A stretch of DNA of 64,000 nt from Clostridia bacterium. Its GTDB lineage: Bacteria > Bacillota > Clostridia > Christensenellales > Aristaeellaceae. The stretch's first letter is position 1. Each line of letters starts with the position of its first letter. The stretch covers positions 1 through 64,000 of the forward strand of contig JAFQQT010000017.1 in assembly GCA_017410455.1 (NCBI GenBank), read 5' to 3'. The notes under the pieces were generated by a model. It had not been told where the DNA came from. It did not search any database and worked only from the letters and a program-made list of their open reading frames with translations. Made by a program: the position numbers and the translations under genes. Of this stretch, positions 16,825 to 26,145 are shown piece after piece.

Positions 16825-16871
16825 TATTGCTGTGTATAGAGAGAGAAGCACATCATAGGAGGACGTTTGCC

Positions 16872-17408
16872 ATGGATCGTTTTCTGGAGGAAGTCGTTGT
16901 CAAGCATGACCGGAAGTTTGATGAGATCATGTACTGGGTGTCGCTGCTGGTGATGGGAGCCTGCGGCCTGGTGGCGCTGCTGCAGTTCATGATGCTTGCC
17001 TATTCCTCGAACCTGCTGGTGGATATCGCCCTGATGGTGGCCATGGGCGGCCTGGCGGTGTACACCTTCTTCTTCCGCGACAGGCTGCGCACGGAGTATG
17101 AGTACACCTTCACCAATGGCTCCATCGATTTTGCCATGGTGTACAACAACAAGCGCCGCAAGAATCTGGGTGCGCTGAACGTGACCAAGGTGGACGCCTT
17201 CGGCAAGGTCAGCAGCGGCTCCTTCCACCGGCACACCTCCGCGCCGGATGTGAAGCACCTGCGCTGGTTCCTCAACCGCGAGGCCGAGCTGTACTACTTC
17301 GCCTTCTCCAAGGATGGCAAGAAGTCCGTCATCGTCTTCGAGCCCAGCGAGGAGATGGTGGGCCACATCAAGCACTACCTGCCCCGCGGCGTCTATCAGG
17401 AGAACTGA
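16872..17408 (+). CDS. DUF6106-like two-helix membrane protein
   Basis: A 178-residue protein opening MDRFLEEVVVKHDRKFDEIMYW, a start I associate with a small clostridial family (DUF6106, from memory). Two membrane helices lie at about 20-42 and 47-67. The rest is a soluble, basic, beta-rich domain (YEYTFTNGSIDFAMVYNNKRR). AGGAGG lies 9 nt before ATG 16872. No enzyme motif is visible. It sits 5 bp before the cysteine desulfurase gene and may be co-transcribed with it. Confidence 0.65.
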   Translation: MDRFLEEVVVKHDRKFDEIMYWVSLLVMGACGLVALLQFMMLAYSSNLLVDIALMVAMGGLAVYTFFFRDRLRTEYEYTFTNGSIDFAMVYNNKRRKNLGALNVTKVDAFGKVSSGSFHRHTSAPDVKHLRWFLNREAELYYFAFSKDGKKSVIVFEPSEEMVGHIKHYLPRGVYQEN

Positions 17409-17413
17409 GCCCC

Positions 17414-18592
17414 ATGAGCGAGAAAAACGCGGCCGCCAAGCCGGTCGTCTATCTTGATAACAGCGCCACCACCCGTCCCTCGGATGCGGTGGTGGCTGCT
17501 ATGCTGCAGGTGCTGCAGCAGAACTGGCATAACCCCTCGGCGCTCTATGCGCCCGCGATGCAGGCGGAGAAGGGGATGACCGCCGCTCGGGAAACGATCT
17601 TGAAGGCTGCAGGTGCAGCGGGGCATAAGCTGGTCTTCACCGCCGGCGGCACCGAGGCGGACAACCTGGCCATCCTCGGCTACATGAAGACCGTGCGCCG
17701 CCCTGGCCGTGTGCTGCTCTTCTCTGCTGAGCACCCGGCGGTGCTCAACTGCCAGCAGGAGCTGGAGCGCATGGGACACAGGGTGCAGCACATCCCCGTG
17801 ACCCGTACGGGCGTGTGCGACCTCGCCGCCCTGGAGGGCATGCTGGGGGAGGATGTCCACCTGATTGCCATCATGCAGGTGAACAACGAGGTCGGCGCCA
17901 TCCAGCCCATCGAGGCCGTTGCGGCCCTGCGCGACCGCCTGTGCCCCAAGGCCGCCATCCATGTGGATGGTGTGCAGGGCTTCCTGCGCGTGCCGATGAA
18001 CTTCTCCCGGGTGGGCATCCAGTCCTACGCCTTCTCCGGCCACAAGATCCACGCCAGCAAGGGCGTGGGCGGCCTGATCATCCGCAAGGATCACCGCATA
18101 GCCCCCATGGTCTACGGCGGCGGTCAGGAGAGCGACCTCCGCTCCGGCACGGAGAATGTCCCCGGCATTGTGGGCCTGGGCGAAGCCGTCCGCACCTATC
18201 CGGCGGAGGGCTGCCAGCACATGGCCGCCATGAAGCGCCGCCTGTGGGAGGGCCTGCGCGAGGCTGTCCCTGCGGCGAAGATCAACGGGCCGGAACTGGA
18301 TGACCCAGCCAGCGCGCCCCACGTCCTCAACGTGAGCCTGCAGCCCGTCCGCAGCCAGACGATGCTCTTCGCCCTGGAGGGCGACGGCGTCTACGTCAGC
18401 GCGGGAAGTGCCTGCGCAGCCCACAAGCAGAAGGTCTCCGGCGTGCTGACGGCCATGGGCCTCACCACCGCCGAGGCGGACTGCGCCCTGCGCTTCAGCC
18501 TCTGCCCGGAGGTGACGGCGGAGGAAATCGACTACACCATTGCCACCGTGAAGAAGCACTACGACATGCTCAAGGCATTCGTAAGACGATAA
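17414..18592 (+). CDS. Cysteine desulfurase, NifS/IscS family (ThiI partner)
   Basis: A 392-residue PLP enzyme that takes sulfur from cysteine onto its own Cys. Features: VVYLDNSATTRPSD at the N-terminus, TAGGTEADNLAI (cofactor phosphate contact), IHVDGVQGF, the PLP lysine in SGHKIHASKG, RSGTENVPG, and the catalytic Cys in SAGSACAAH. It is 12 bp upstream of thiI, so it probably supplies persulfide for 4-thiouridine in tRNA, as NifZ does in Bacillus (family knowledge). Confidence 0.93.
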   Translation: MSEKNAAAKPVVYLDNSATTRPSDAVVAAMLQVLQQNWHNPSALYAPAMQAEKGMTAARETILKAAGAAGHKLVFTAGGTEADNLAILGYMKTVRRPGRVLLFSAEHPAVLNCQQELERMGHRVQHIPVTRTGVCDLAALEGMLGEDVHLIAIMQVNNEVGAIQPIEAVAALRDRLCPKAAIHVDGVQGFLRVPMNFSRVGIQSYAFSGHKIHASKGVGGLIIRKDHRIAPMVYGGGQESDLRSGTENVPGIVGLGEAVRTYPAEGCQHMAAMKRRLWEGLREAVPAAKINGPELDDPASAPHVLNVSLQPVRSQTMLFALEGDGVYVSAGSACAAHKQKVSGVLTAMGLTTAEADCALRFSLCPEVTAEEIDYTIATVKKHYDMLKAFVRR

Positions 18593-18604
18593 GGAGCCAT
18601 CAAC

Positions 18605-19750
18605 ATGCGTGAATTGCTGCTCGTCCGCTATGGCGAGATTTTCCTCAAGGGCCTGAACCGCCCGAGTTTCATCCGCGCGCTGGTCAAGCGCATCAAGTAC
18701 GCCGTGAAGGACCTGGGCGGAAATGTCACCATGAACGACAGCCGCATCTTCGTCACCGACGTGACGGACATGGACGAGGCCATCCGCAAGGTCACGAAGG
18801 TCTTTGGCGTCCATTCCGTCTGCCCGGCCATCGAGATGGACAAGTCCGACTTCGAGGCCGTCAAGGCCCAGGCGGTGAAGATGACGGCGGACCTGCGCGG
18901 CACCTTCAAGGTGTCCAGCCGCCGCTCCGACAAGCGTTACCCCCTGGACAGCCCGGCCCTCAACGCCCATCTGGGCCACGCCATTCTCGTGGCCAACGAG
19001 AACCTGACCGTGGACGTGAAGAACCCCGATCATGTGCTGAACCTGGAGATCCGCGACCAGGCGTACCTGTACGTGAAGGTCGTGCCCGCCGTGGGCGGCA
19101 TGCCCGTGGGCACCAACGGCCGCGCCACGCTCCTGCTCTCCGGCGGCATCGACAGCCCGGTGGCCGGCTGGATGATCGCCAAGCGCGGCGTGCACATCAG
19201 CGCCGTGCACTTCCACTCCTACCCCTACACCTCCGACCGCGCGAAGGAAAAGGTCCTTGACCTGGCCCGCATTCTGGCCGAGAGCTGCTGCGGCATCCGC
19301 GTGCACATTGTGCCCTTCACGAAGATCCAGATGGAGATCCACGAGAAGTGCCCCGAGGAGTACACGACGCTGATCATGCGCCGCTACATGATGCGTATCG
19401 CCGAGCGCGTGGCCCGCATCGAGAAGGCTGAGGCGCTGATCACCGGCGAGTCCATCGGCCAGGTGGCCAGCCAGACCATGACGGCCCTGGGCACCACCGA
19501 CATGGTCGTCGATATGCCCGTGTTCCGCCCGCTGATCGGCTTTGACAAGCGCGAGATCATCGACATCGCCGAGAAGATCGGCACCATGGAGACCTCCAGC
19601 CTGCCCTATGAGGACTGCTGCACGGTCTTCACGCCCCGCCATCCCGCGACCCACCCGAAGATGGAGAAGATCCTCGAGGGCGAGAGCAAGCTGGACTCCG
19701 AGGCGCTGATCCAGGAGGCCCTCGACGGCATTGAAATTGTTTGCTGCTAA
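18605..19750 (+). CDS. thiI: tRNA 4-thiouridine synthase ThiI
   Basis: A 381-residue ThiI. N-terminal ferredoxin-like and THUMP domains (about 1-165) are followed by the PP-loop ATP-pyrophosphatase domain with LLSGGIDSPVAGW near 180. Conserved EDCCTVFTPRHPATHP lies near the C-terminus. The rhodanese extension of E. coli ThiI is absent, so sulfur must come from the adjacent desulfurase through another cysteine. The start at 18605 follows AAGGAG. Last gene of its run. Confidence 0.95.
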   Translation: MRELLLVRYGEIFLKGLNRPSFIRALVKRIKYAVKDLGGNVTMNDSRIFVTDVTDMDEAIRKVTKVFGVHSVCPAIEMDKSDFEAVKAQAVKMTADLRGTFKVSSRRSDKRYPLDSPALNAHLGHAILVANENLTVDVKNPDHVLNLEIRDQAYLYVKVVPAVGGMPVGTNGRATLLLSGGIDSPVAGWMIAKRGVHISAVHFHSYPYTSDRAKEKVLDLARILAESCCGIRVHIVPFTKIQMEIHEKCPEEYTTLIMRRYMMRIAERVARIEKAEALITGESIGQVASQTMTALGTTDMVVDMPVFRPLIGFDKREIIDIAEKIGTMETSSLPYEDCCTVFTPRHPATHPKMEKILEGESKLDSEALIQEALDGIEIVCC

Positions 19751-19763
19751 GCAGATAATTTCA

Positions 19764-19887
19764 ATTATTATTCATTATTCACTATTCATTCGTGGCCGTT
19801 TTCTGCACAGCTGGCCGGATGAGTACGCAGGAATGAATAATGAATAATGTAGTCGCTTCGCTAATGAATAATGAATAATTGATAATG
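19764..19887. repeat. AT-rich inverted repeats of an ATTATTCATTATTCA type
   Basis: The left arm (about 19764-19791) reads ATTATTCATTATTCA and related units. Two right arms (19831-19849 and 19862-19887) carry the complement TGAATAATGAATAAT. Between the right arms is GTAGTCGCTTCGCTA, which holds a GCTTCGC mini-hairpin. The block is markedly AT-rich against a GC-rich genome and lies between the convergent thiI and bofA genes. Confidence 0.75.
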
Positions 19888-19894
19888 CGGGGCG

Positions 19895-20149
19895 TCAGGG
19901 GAGGAGATTGGCCACCGCCATCAGCCCCAGGCCCGGCAGCCCCAGCGCACCGGCGGTCATCACCGAGATCGGGTTCACCCCGATGTGCGGCAGGGGCAGC
20001 AGATTCCACCCCAACAACAGCATCAGCCCCACCACCCCATGCCGGAGCACCCGCGCATGGGGCTTTTTCGGGTCGTAATGCGGGCACATCAGGGAAAGAA
20101 CCGCCGCCGCGGCAGGCAGCATCAGCAGGGAAACAGTGGAAACAGACAC
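19895..20149 (-). CDS. bofA: BofA-like pro-sigma-K processing inhibitor family protein
   Basis: An 84-residue membrane protein. Its C-terminus GVNPISVMTAGALGLPGLGLMAV is the conserved BofA signature, preceded by two hydrophobic segments. BofA holds the SpoIVFB protease in check in the sporulating mother cell in Bacillus (family knowledge). The start chosen is GTG 20149, because AGGAGG lies 7 nt upstream; ATG 20167 has no ribosome site. It points to a sporulating or spore-former-derived lineage. It is convergent with thiI and divergent from cggR. Confidence 0.82.
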   Translation of the reverse strand: MSVSTVSLLMLPAAAAVLSLMCPHYDPKKPHARVLRHGVVGLMLLLGWNLLPLPHIGVNPISVMTAGALGLPGLGLMAVANLLP

Positions 20150-20242
20150 GCGCAGCACCTCCTGCATGCATCGTATGCAAGGAAGTTCGTGAAAATTCTG
20201 TCGAAATTCGCGCCGAAAGTGTATTTCGGAGCCTCTGCCCCC

Positions 20243-20271
20243 TTGCCATTTGCGGCAGAACGTGGTAATAT
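20243..20271 (+). promoter_or_regulatory. Sigma-A promoter of cggR
   Basis: TTGCCA (20243-20248), 17-nt spacer, TAATAT (20266-20271). It leaves a leader of about 50 nt before the cggR start. Confidence 0.68.
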
Positions 20272-20327
20272 AGGAGGGACGGCCTGTCCCCACCGGGACG
20301 AATCATGCCCGCAGGGAGGCGCTGCCG

Positions 20328-21359
20328 ATGCAATCCGATTTCATTCAGCTGATGCAGAGCCTTGCACCGGATCTGCTGCATGAGATGTCGCTGCGGGCGC
20401 TGGTGCTGGAACGCATTGCGATGATGGCGCCTGTGGGCCGGCGGCAGCTGGCGGCGAAGCTGGGGCTGACGGAGCGGGAGATCCGCGCCGCATCCGGCGA
20501 GCTGCGCGAGGGCGGGTTCATCCACCCGGACGCATCGGGCATGACGCTGACGGAGCGGGGCCGGGACGTGCTGGAGCAGGTGCGGGAGTTTACCCGCGCG
20601 CTCCACGGCCTGGCGCAGATCGAGAATGAACTGTCCGCCGCGCTGGGCGTGGGCCGCGTGTGCGTCGTGACAGGCGATGCGGATGCGGACGAGAGCGTCC
20701 ACCAGGAGGCCGGCCGCGTGGCGGCGCAGCGGGTGAAGAGCCTGCTGCACAACGGTTCCACCCTGGCGGTAACCGGCGGTTCGACCATCGCGGCGGTTGC
20801 CCGGGCGATGCAGTCCAACACGCCCATGCGGGTGATGGTGGTGCCGGCCCGGGGCGGCCTTGGCCGCGCGGACGTGACCACCCAGGCCAACACCCTGGCG
20901 GCGGAGATCGCCGGGCGGCTGGGCGGTTCTCACCGGCTGATCCACCTGCCGGACCACATGGACGAGGCCGCCAAGCAGGAGATGCTCCGCCTGAGCGATG
21001 TGCGCGAGGTGATCGAGCTGATCCAGCGTGCGGACGTGATCCTCCACGGCATTGGCTGCGCGGAGGAGAACATCCGCGATACGAAGCTCAGCCCCTCGCA
21101 GGCGAGGAAGCTCCTTGCCGATGGCGCGGTGGGCGAGGCCTTCGGCTCCTACTTCGACAGGGAAGGCAGGTGCCTGCTGGAGTCCTCCTCCATCGGCGTT
21201 GACCTGGCCCGCCTGTCGTCCTCCAGCCGGATGATCGCCGTGGCCTGCGGCAAGCGCAAGGCCGAAGCCATCCTCGCTGTGCTGAGGCATGATCGGCATG
21301 CGCTGCTCGTTACCGACGAGGGCGCCGCCCGGGAGATGCTGCGGCTGATCAACACCTGA
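20328..21359 (+). CDS. cggR: Central glycolytic genes regulator (SorC family)
   Basis: A 343-residue regulator. The N-terminal winged helix (about 25-85; VGRRQLAAKLGLTEREIRAA) precedes a SorC-type sugar-phosphate-binding domain with TLAVTGGSTIAAVA (about 146-159) and a C-terminal GKRKAEAILAVLR. CggR in Bacillus represses the gapA-pgk-tpi-pgm-eno operon and is relieved by fructose-1,6-bisphosphate. Here it precedes pgk and tpiA, supporting the same role, but no gap gene lies between. The start is ATG 20328 after GGGAGG. Confidence 0.9.
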   Translation: MQSDFIQLMQSLAPDLLHEMSLRALVLERIAMMAPVGRRQLAAKLGLTEREIRAASGELREGGFIHPDASGMTLTERGRDVLEQVREFTRALHGLAQIENELSAALGVGRVCVVTGDADADESVHQEAGRVAAQRVKSLLHNGSTLAVTGGSTIAAVARAMQSNTPMRVMVVPARGGLGRADVTTQANTLAAEIAGRLGGSHRLIHLPDHMDEAAKQEMLRLSDVREVIELIQRADVILHGIGCAEENIRDTKLSPSQARKLLADGAVGEAFGSYFDREGRCLLESSSIGVDLARLSSSSRMIAVACGKRKAEAILAVLRHDRHALLVTDEGAAREMLRLINT

Positions 21360-21431
21360 TTTGTCCGCCGTTGCGGCGTACAGATATACAACAACGACAC
21401 TTTCACGATTTTTGAAGGAGTGTGCATTCCC

Positions 21432-22628
21432 ATGGCCAAGAAGACGATTGATTCCGTTTCTTTTGCCGGCAAGCGCGTTCTGGTTCGCGTTGACTTCAAC
21501 GTGCCCATGAAGGACGGCAAGATCACCAATGACAAGCGCATCGTGGCGGCTCTGCCCACCATCAAGAAGCTGATCGCTGAGGGCGCGAAGGTCATCCTGT
21601 GCAGCCACCTGGGCAAGCCGAAGAACGGCCCGGAAGAGAAGTTCTCCCTGGCGCCCGTGGCTGTCCGCCTGGCCGAGCTCCTGGGCCAGCCTGTTGTCTT
21701 CGCCAATGACGATACCGTCGTGGGCGAGAACGCCAAGGCTGCCGTGGCCGCCATGCAGCCCGGTGACGTGGTGCTGCTGCAGAACACCCGCTTCCGCAAG
21801 GAAGAGACCAAGAACGTCGAGACCTTCTCCCAGGAGCTGGCCTCTCTGGCGGATTGCTTCGTGTCCGACGCTTTCGGCTCCTGCCACCGCGCGCACTGCT
21901 CCACCGCTGGCGTGACCGCCTTCCTCAGCCCCAACGTGGCTGGCTACCTGATCGGCAAGGAACTGGCCGTGATGGGCAAGGCTCTGGAGAATGCTGACCG
22001 TCCCTTCGTGGCCATCCTGGGCGGCGCGAAGATCGAGGACAAGCTCAACGTCATCAACAACCTGCTGGAGAAGGTCGACACCCTGATCATCGGCGGCGGC
22101 ATGGCCTTCACCTTCCTGCGCGCCATGGGCTACGAGATCGGCAACTCCCTGCTGGACGAGAGCAAGATCGAGTACTGCAAGGACATGATGGCCAAGGCGG
22201 CTGCCAAGGGCGTCAAGCTCCTCCTGCCCATCGACACCGTGTGCGTGCCCGAGTTCACCTTCGATCCCGCTGTGCCCACCACCGTGTGCGATTCCGACAA
22301 GATCCCCGCGGACCAGGAAGGCTGCGACATCGGCCCCAAGACCTGTGCGCTGTTCGCTGAGGCCATCATGGGCGCCAAGACCGTCATCTGGAACGGCCCG
22401 ATGGGCGTGTTCGAGAACCCCACCCTGGCCAAGGGCACCCTGGCTGTGGCGCAGGCGATGGCCGACTCCGAGGCTGTCACCATCATCGGCGGCGGCGACT
22501 CTGCGGCGGCTGTTGAGCAGATGGGCCTGGGCGACAAGATGACCCACATCTCCACCGGCGGCGGCGCTTCCCTGGAGTACCTGGAGGGCAAGGTCCTGCC
22601 CGGCGTTGCGGCTCTGGACGAGGAGTAA
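21432..22628 (+). CDS. pgk: Phosphoglycerate kinase
   Basis: A 398-residue PGK, which makes ATP from 1,3-bisphosphoglycerate in glycolysis. Signatures: [40 protein letters not shown], the nucleotide-binding [12 protein letters not shown] and C-terminal [13 protein letters not shown], then [16 protein letters not shown] 21432 is preceded by AAGGAG with 11-nt spacing. The frame starts 72 bp after cggR, consistent with one operon. Confidence 0.97.
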   Translation: MAKKTIDSVSFAGKRVLVRVDFNVPMKDGKITNDKRIVAALPTIKKLIAEGAKVILCSHLGKPKNGPEEKFSLAPVAVRLAELLGQPVVFANDDTVVGENAKAAVAAMQPGDVVLLQNTRFRKEETKNVETFSQELASLADCFVSDAFGSCHRAHCSTAGVTAFLSPNVAGYLIGKELAVMGKALENADRPFVAILGGAKIEDKLNVINNLLEKVDTLIIGGGMAFTFLRAMGYEIGNSLLDESKIEYCKDMMAKAAAKGVKLLLPIDTVCVPEFTFDPAVPTTVCDSDKIPADQEGCDIGPKTCALFAEAIMGAKTVIWNGPMGVFENPTLAKGTLAVAQAMADSEAVTIIGGGDSAAAVEQMGLGDKMTHISTGGGASLEYLEGKVLPGVAALDEE

Positions 22629-22638
22629 GCTGACGCTT

Positions 22639-22855
22639 TCGCAAAAATTCTTGAGGGATTTTTGCGAGGTTGCACTCCCTCACTGGTCGGACAGCAAAGC
22701 TGTCCTCCCGGCCGTTCGGTCGTGTAAGGAATGTTTTCGGCGAAGCCGAAAACGCCCCGCGCCGCCGGGAAACCCGGCGGACACGAATGGAGTCTGCCGA
22801 CGGCGAATGACTGAAACCTTTACCGTCCCCGTGAATCCTTGCGGGGACGGCTTTT
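22639..22855 (+). repeat. Hairpin-rich pgk-tpiA intergenic block ending in a terminator-like stem
   Basis: Successive inverted repeats: TCGCAAAAAT/ATTTTTGCGA (22639-22667), GGACAGC-AAA-GCTGTCC, TTTTCGGC-GAA-GCCGAAAA, CGCCGGG-AAA-CCCGGCG, and finally CCGTCCCCG/CGGGGACGG (22823-22850) followed by TTTT. The last could end or attenuate transcription before tpiA. The 266-bp gap holds no gene. Confidence 0.75.
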
Positions 22856-22894
22856 CCCTGCAATCTTTGCGAATAAATGAATGAGGTGATTCCA

Positions 22895-23647
<753 letters not shown>

Positions 23648-23663
23648 TCCTTTGCAAACACAG

Positions 23664-23692
23664 GGCTGCATCGTTGCCGGTGCAGCCTTTTT
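23664..23692 (+). terminator. Intrinsic terminator after tpiA
   Basis: The stem GGCTGCA / TGCAGCC (23664-23687) is followed by TTTTT. Confidence 0.85.
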
Positions 23693-23694
23693 GC

Positions 23695-23723
23695 TTGCCT
23701 GCGTGCATCAGATGTGGTATCAT
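23695..23723 (+). promoter_or_regulatory. Promoter of the methyltransferase unit
   Basis: TTGCCT (23695-23700), 17-nt spacer, TATCAT (23718-23723). It lies directly after the tpiA terminator. Confidence 0.6.
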
Positions 23724-23748
23724 GAACGGGAAGAAGGAGGTGGCTGGC

Positions 23749-24507
23749 GTGCATCAGATGCAGCACGATTCCTCGACCCGCTCCTGGAATGCCATGGGGG
23801 AGGAGTGGCTGACCCTGGCCCAGAACGGCGAGAGCCGCATGCGCTTCATCATGCCGCATATGCTGCGGTACATGGGGGATGTGCGGGGATTGCGCATCCT
23901 GGACCTTGGCTGCGGCGAGGGCGGCTATGCCCGCCGTCTGGCGGCAGCAGGGGCACGGGTGACGGCGGTGGACTGCTCGGAGGCGGCCCTGGCCTATGCG
24001 CAGCGTCAGGCGTCGGCGGAGGGGCTGGACATCGCGCACCACCTCCGCAACAGCAACGATCTCTTCGGCTTCGCAGATGCGTCCTTTGACGTGGTGCTGT
24101 CCTCCATGATGCTCATGGACGTGGAGGATCTCGCCGGTACGCTCCGGGAGGCGGCGCGGGTGCTGAAACCCGGCGGGCGCATGCTCGTCAGCATGCTGCA
24201 CCCTTGCTTCGACGGCAATCACGAAACCGGCATCGGCCGCCAGGGTGCCGGGGAGACCCGCGAGGTGGTGGTGAAAAACTACTTTGAGCCCCGCGCCTGG
24301 TCTGCGCCCCTGCCCAACGGCAGCACGCCGGTGATCTGGCGGCACCGGACGCTCAGCGAGTATGTGAAGGCCTTCCTCGCGGCGGGCTTTGTCATCTCCG
24401 ACATGCACGAGCCCCGCGCCACGCAGGAGGAAGCGGCGACGTACCCTTCGCTGACGATGATCCGGCGCATCCCACTGTTTCTGTACTGGGAGCTGATGAA
24501 ATGCTGA
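23749..24507 (+). CDS. SAM-dependent methyltransferase, class I
   Basis: A 252-residue protein with the Rossmann methyltransferase signature LRILDLGCGEGGYARRLA (motif I, about 46-63), an acidic loop VTAVDCSEAAL, and FDVVLSSMMLMDVEDL with ARVLKPGGRMLVSMLHP. The start is GTG 23749, 8 nt after AAGGAGG; the first ATG (23758) is too far from it. The substrate is unknown; the form resembles UbiE/Methyltransf_11 enzymes acting on small molecules. It overlaps the next gene by 7 nt. Confidence 0.83.
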   Translation: MHQMQHDSSTRSWNAMGEEWLTLAQNGESRMRFIMPHMLRYMGDVRGLRILDLGCGEGGYARRLAAAGARVTAVDCSEAALAYAQRQASAEGLDIAHHLRNSNDLFGFADASFDVVLSSMMLMDVEDLAGTLREAARVLKPGGRMLVSMLHPCFDGNHETGIGRQGAGETREVVVKNYFEPRAWSAPLPNGSTPVIWRHRTLSEYVKAFLAAGFVISDMHEPRATQEEAATYPSLTMIRRIPLFLYWELMKC

Positions 24508-24797
24508 TCCGCAACGCCATGATCGACGGCCGCCTCACCGACCTGCGCCTGATGCACGGTCGGGTGCAGGAGATGGGTGTGGGCCTGCAGAAGGGCCTGT
24601 ACGAATCCGAGCTGGATCTGGCCGGGGACGAGCTGCGTCCCCTGACGGCGGACATCCCCCTGCCGCCCCGCCTGCGCCGCTTTTCCCGGCGGGTGCAGCC
24701 CCCGGGCGCACACATCACCCCCGGTACGCCCGCGCCCCTGACCCGCTGGCGTGGGGGCGTGCTGACCGGGTATATCGACGAACACGCGGCGGACTGA
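24501..24797 (+). CDS. Small protein resembling the N-terminal part of an amidohydrolase
   Basis: A 98-residue protein. The opening MLIRNAMIDGRLTDLRLMHG, then RVQEMGVGLQKG and ELDLAGDELRPL, follows the beta-sandwich start of dihydroorotase/amidohydrolase proteins. No metal-binding HxH barrel follows; the chain ends instead in a Pro/Arg-rich segment. It is either a stand-alone domain or a remnant. It overlaps the methyltransferase by 7 nt and lies 21 bp before the next gene, so it is probably translated in the same operon. Function unknown. Confidence 0.55.
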   Translation: MLIRNAMIDGRLTDLRLMHGRVQEMGVGLQKGLYESELDLAGDELRPLTADIPLPPRLRRFSRRVQPPGAHITPGTPAPLTRWRGGVLTGYIDEHAAD

Positions 24798-24818
24798 CGC
24801 CGCAGAAAGGAGCTGGCC

Positions 24819-26021
24819 ATGGCGACAATGCGGGATTCTCTGCCGTGGCGCATTCCCCATGAGGCGATGCGCTTTTCCGGCTACCGCGCCATGCGGGAAA
24901 TGGCGGCGCGCGGGGCGGATGATTCACCCGTCGGCTATGCTGCGCTGGGGATGTATGTGCTGTCCCACGCGCTGTGGCTGGCGGAGGAGATGCAGCGCGG
25001 CGGCTTTGACCGGCTGAATTTCCTTGCCCGGGACGGCCATCTGATCCGGACAGCCTTTGACCTGATCACCCGCGGGGCGGGGCTGAAGGTTGAAACCGGC
25101 TATGTGCGCGTTTCGCGGCAGGCGGTGTTCCCACTGCATTTCCATGCCCCGGAGGAGCTGGCAGCGCTGCCGGAATGGGTGCAGATGACCGCTCACACGG
25201 AGCGCTCCCTGATGCGGCTGCTCGCAGCGAACCTTTCGCGGGGGGCAGCGGATTCCGCTGATGATACCCGTCTGCTGACGGAGGCGGACCTGCCCGGACT
25301 GATCCGCAGGTGTGCCGATCTCTGGGACGCAGAGCGTGCAGCGGTTTACCGCCGACATGCGCAGGACTACCTGCAGCCTTTCTTTGAAGGCTGGTGCGCC
25401 ACCTTTGATGTGGGGTACAACCTGCGCAGCGAGAGCGTCATCCGCGCGGTGACCGGGGCGGATATCACCGCCTTCATCACCCATACGGACAGCGGTGCGC
25501 CCTATGCCCGCGGGGTTCCCTTCCGCACGCTGTACGGGCAGTCGCCCTATGTGAGCTGGGTGGCGCGGGAGCAGTTCCTGCTGGAGGATGCGCCGCTGTG
25601 TACTGGCTATGATGCGCAGGGACCCGTGCTGGCCGGCAGGAAGCCGGACAGGAATCCGTATATTGCGGCCTGTCAGGCGCAGGCGCTGCAGTTCGTGGCC
25701 GATATGGCAGAGAAGTATGGCGCGGAGCTGCTGAGAATGCCGCTGCGTCCGGCGGATGGCTGTGCGGCCTTTGAGGAGTTCCTGCACTGCGCAAGGCGGC
25801 AGGAGATGCTGCCCTTCCGGGACAGCCGCGTGGAGAATGCCTTCCACGCCGGCACGGCAGGGGAGGACAGCGCCTTCCTCCAGTGGCGGCTGATGCAGAC
25901 CGATCTCCTGCTGGCCCGGGGTATGCCCCCGTGGCGCGTGCGACTGAAAAGGGCGCTCATCCGCCTGCAGGAGGATCCGCGGAGCTTCTGGCGCAAGGTG
26001 AATCCGTTCGCGTCCGAATAA
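24819..26021 (+). CDS. Conserved protein resembling COG5610-type HAD-like proteins
   Basis: A 400-residue soluble protein with no signal peptide. Residues about 65-75 read LNFLARDGHLI, a motif I associate with large HAD-like proteins from polysaccharide-synthesis clusters (COG5610, from memory); the rest is not recognised. A segment near 200 (FDVGYNLRSESVIRAVTGADITAFI) resembles the second domain of such proteins. The catalytic DxD of HAD enzymes is not evident. The start ATG 24819 follows GAAAGGAG. It is the last gene of the methyltransferase unit. The role is unknown. Confidence 0.5.
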   Translation: MATMRDSLPWRIPHEAMRFSGYRAMREMAARGADDSPVGYAALGMYVLSHALWLAEEMQRGGFDRLNFLARDGHLIRTAFDLITRGAGLKVETGYVRVSRQAVFPLHFHAPEELAALPEWVQMTAHTERSLMRLLAANLSRGAADSADDTRLLTEADLPGLIRRCADLWDAERAAVYRRHAQDYLQPFFEGWCATFDVGYNLRSESVIRAVTGADITAFITHTDSGAPYARGVPFRTLYGQSPYVSWVAREQFLLEDAPLCTGYDAQGPVLAGRKPDRNPYIAACQAQALQFVADMAEKYGAELLRMPLRPADGCAAFEEFLHCARRQEMLPFRDSRVENAFHAGTAGEDSAFLQWRLMQTDLLLARGMPPWRVRLKRALIRLQEDPRSFWRKVNPFASE

Positions 26022-26079
26022 AGACGTGAAAGGGCTTCCGATTCGTGAAGGGAATGCGCCACTTTTTCCGAAAATGACA

Positions 26080-26108
26080 TTGTATTCCACGGCGATTGGT
26101 GGTATAAT
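26080..26108 (+). promoter_or_regulatory. Sigma-A promoter of pduL
   Basis: TTGTAT (26080-26085), 17-nt spacer, TATAAT (26103-26108). It leaves a leader of about 30 nt. Confidence 0.75.
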
Positions 26109-26145
26109 GTATAAACGAAAATACCCCGAAAGGAAGGATATACCA

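Noticed and set aside
20150-20180. A sigma-E-like -10 element (CATACGAT on the minus strand) before bofA
   Set aside because: The match is only to one box, and transcription would start at the ribosome site itself; too weak to list as a promoter.
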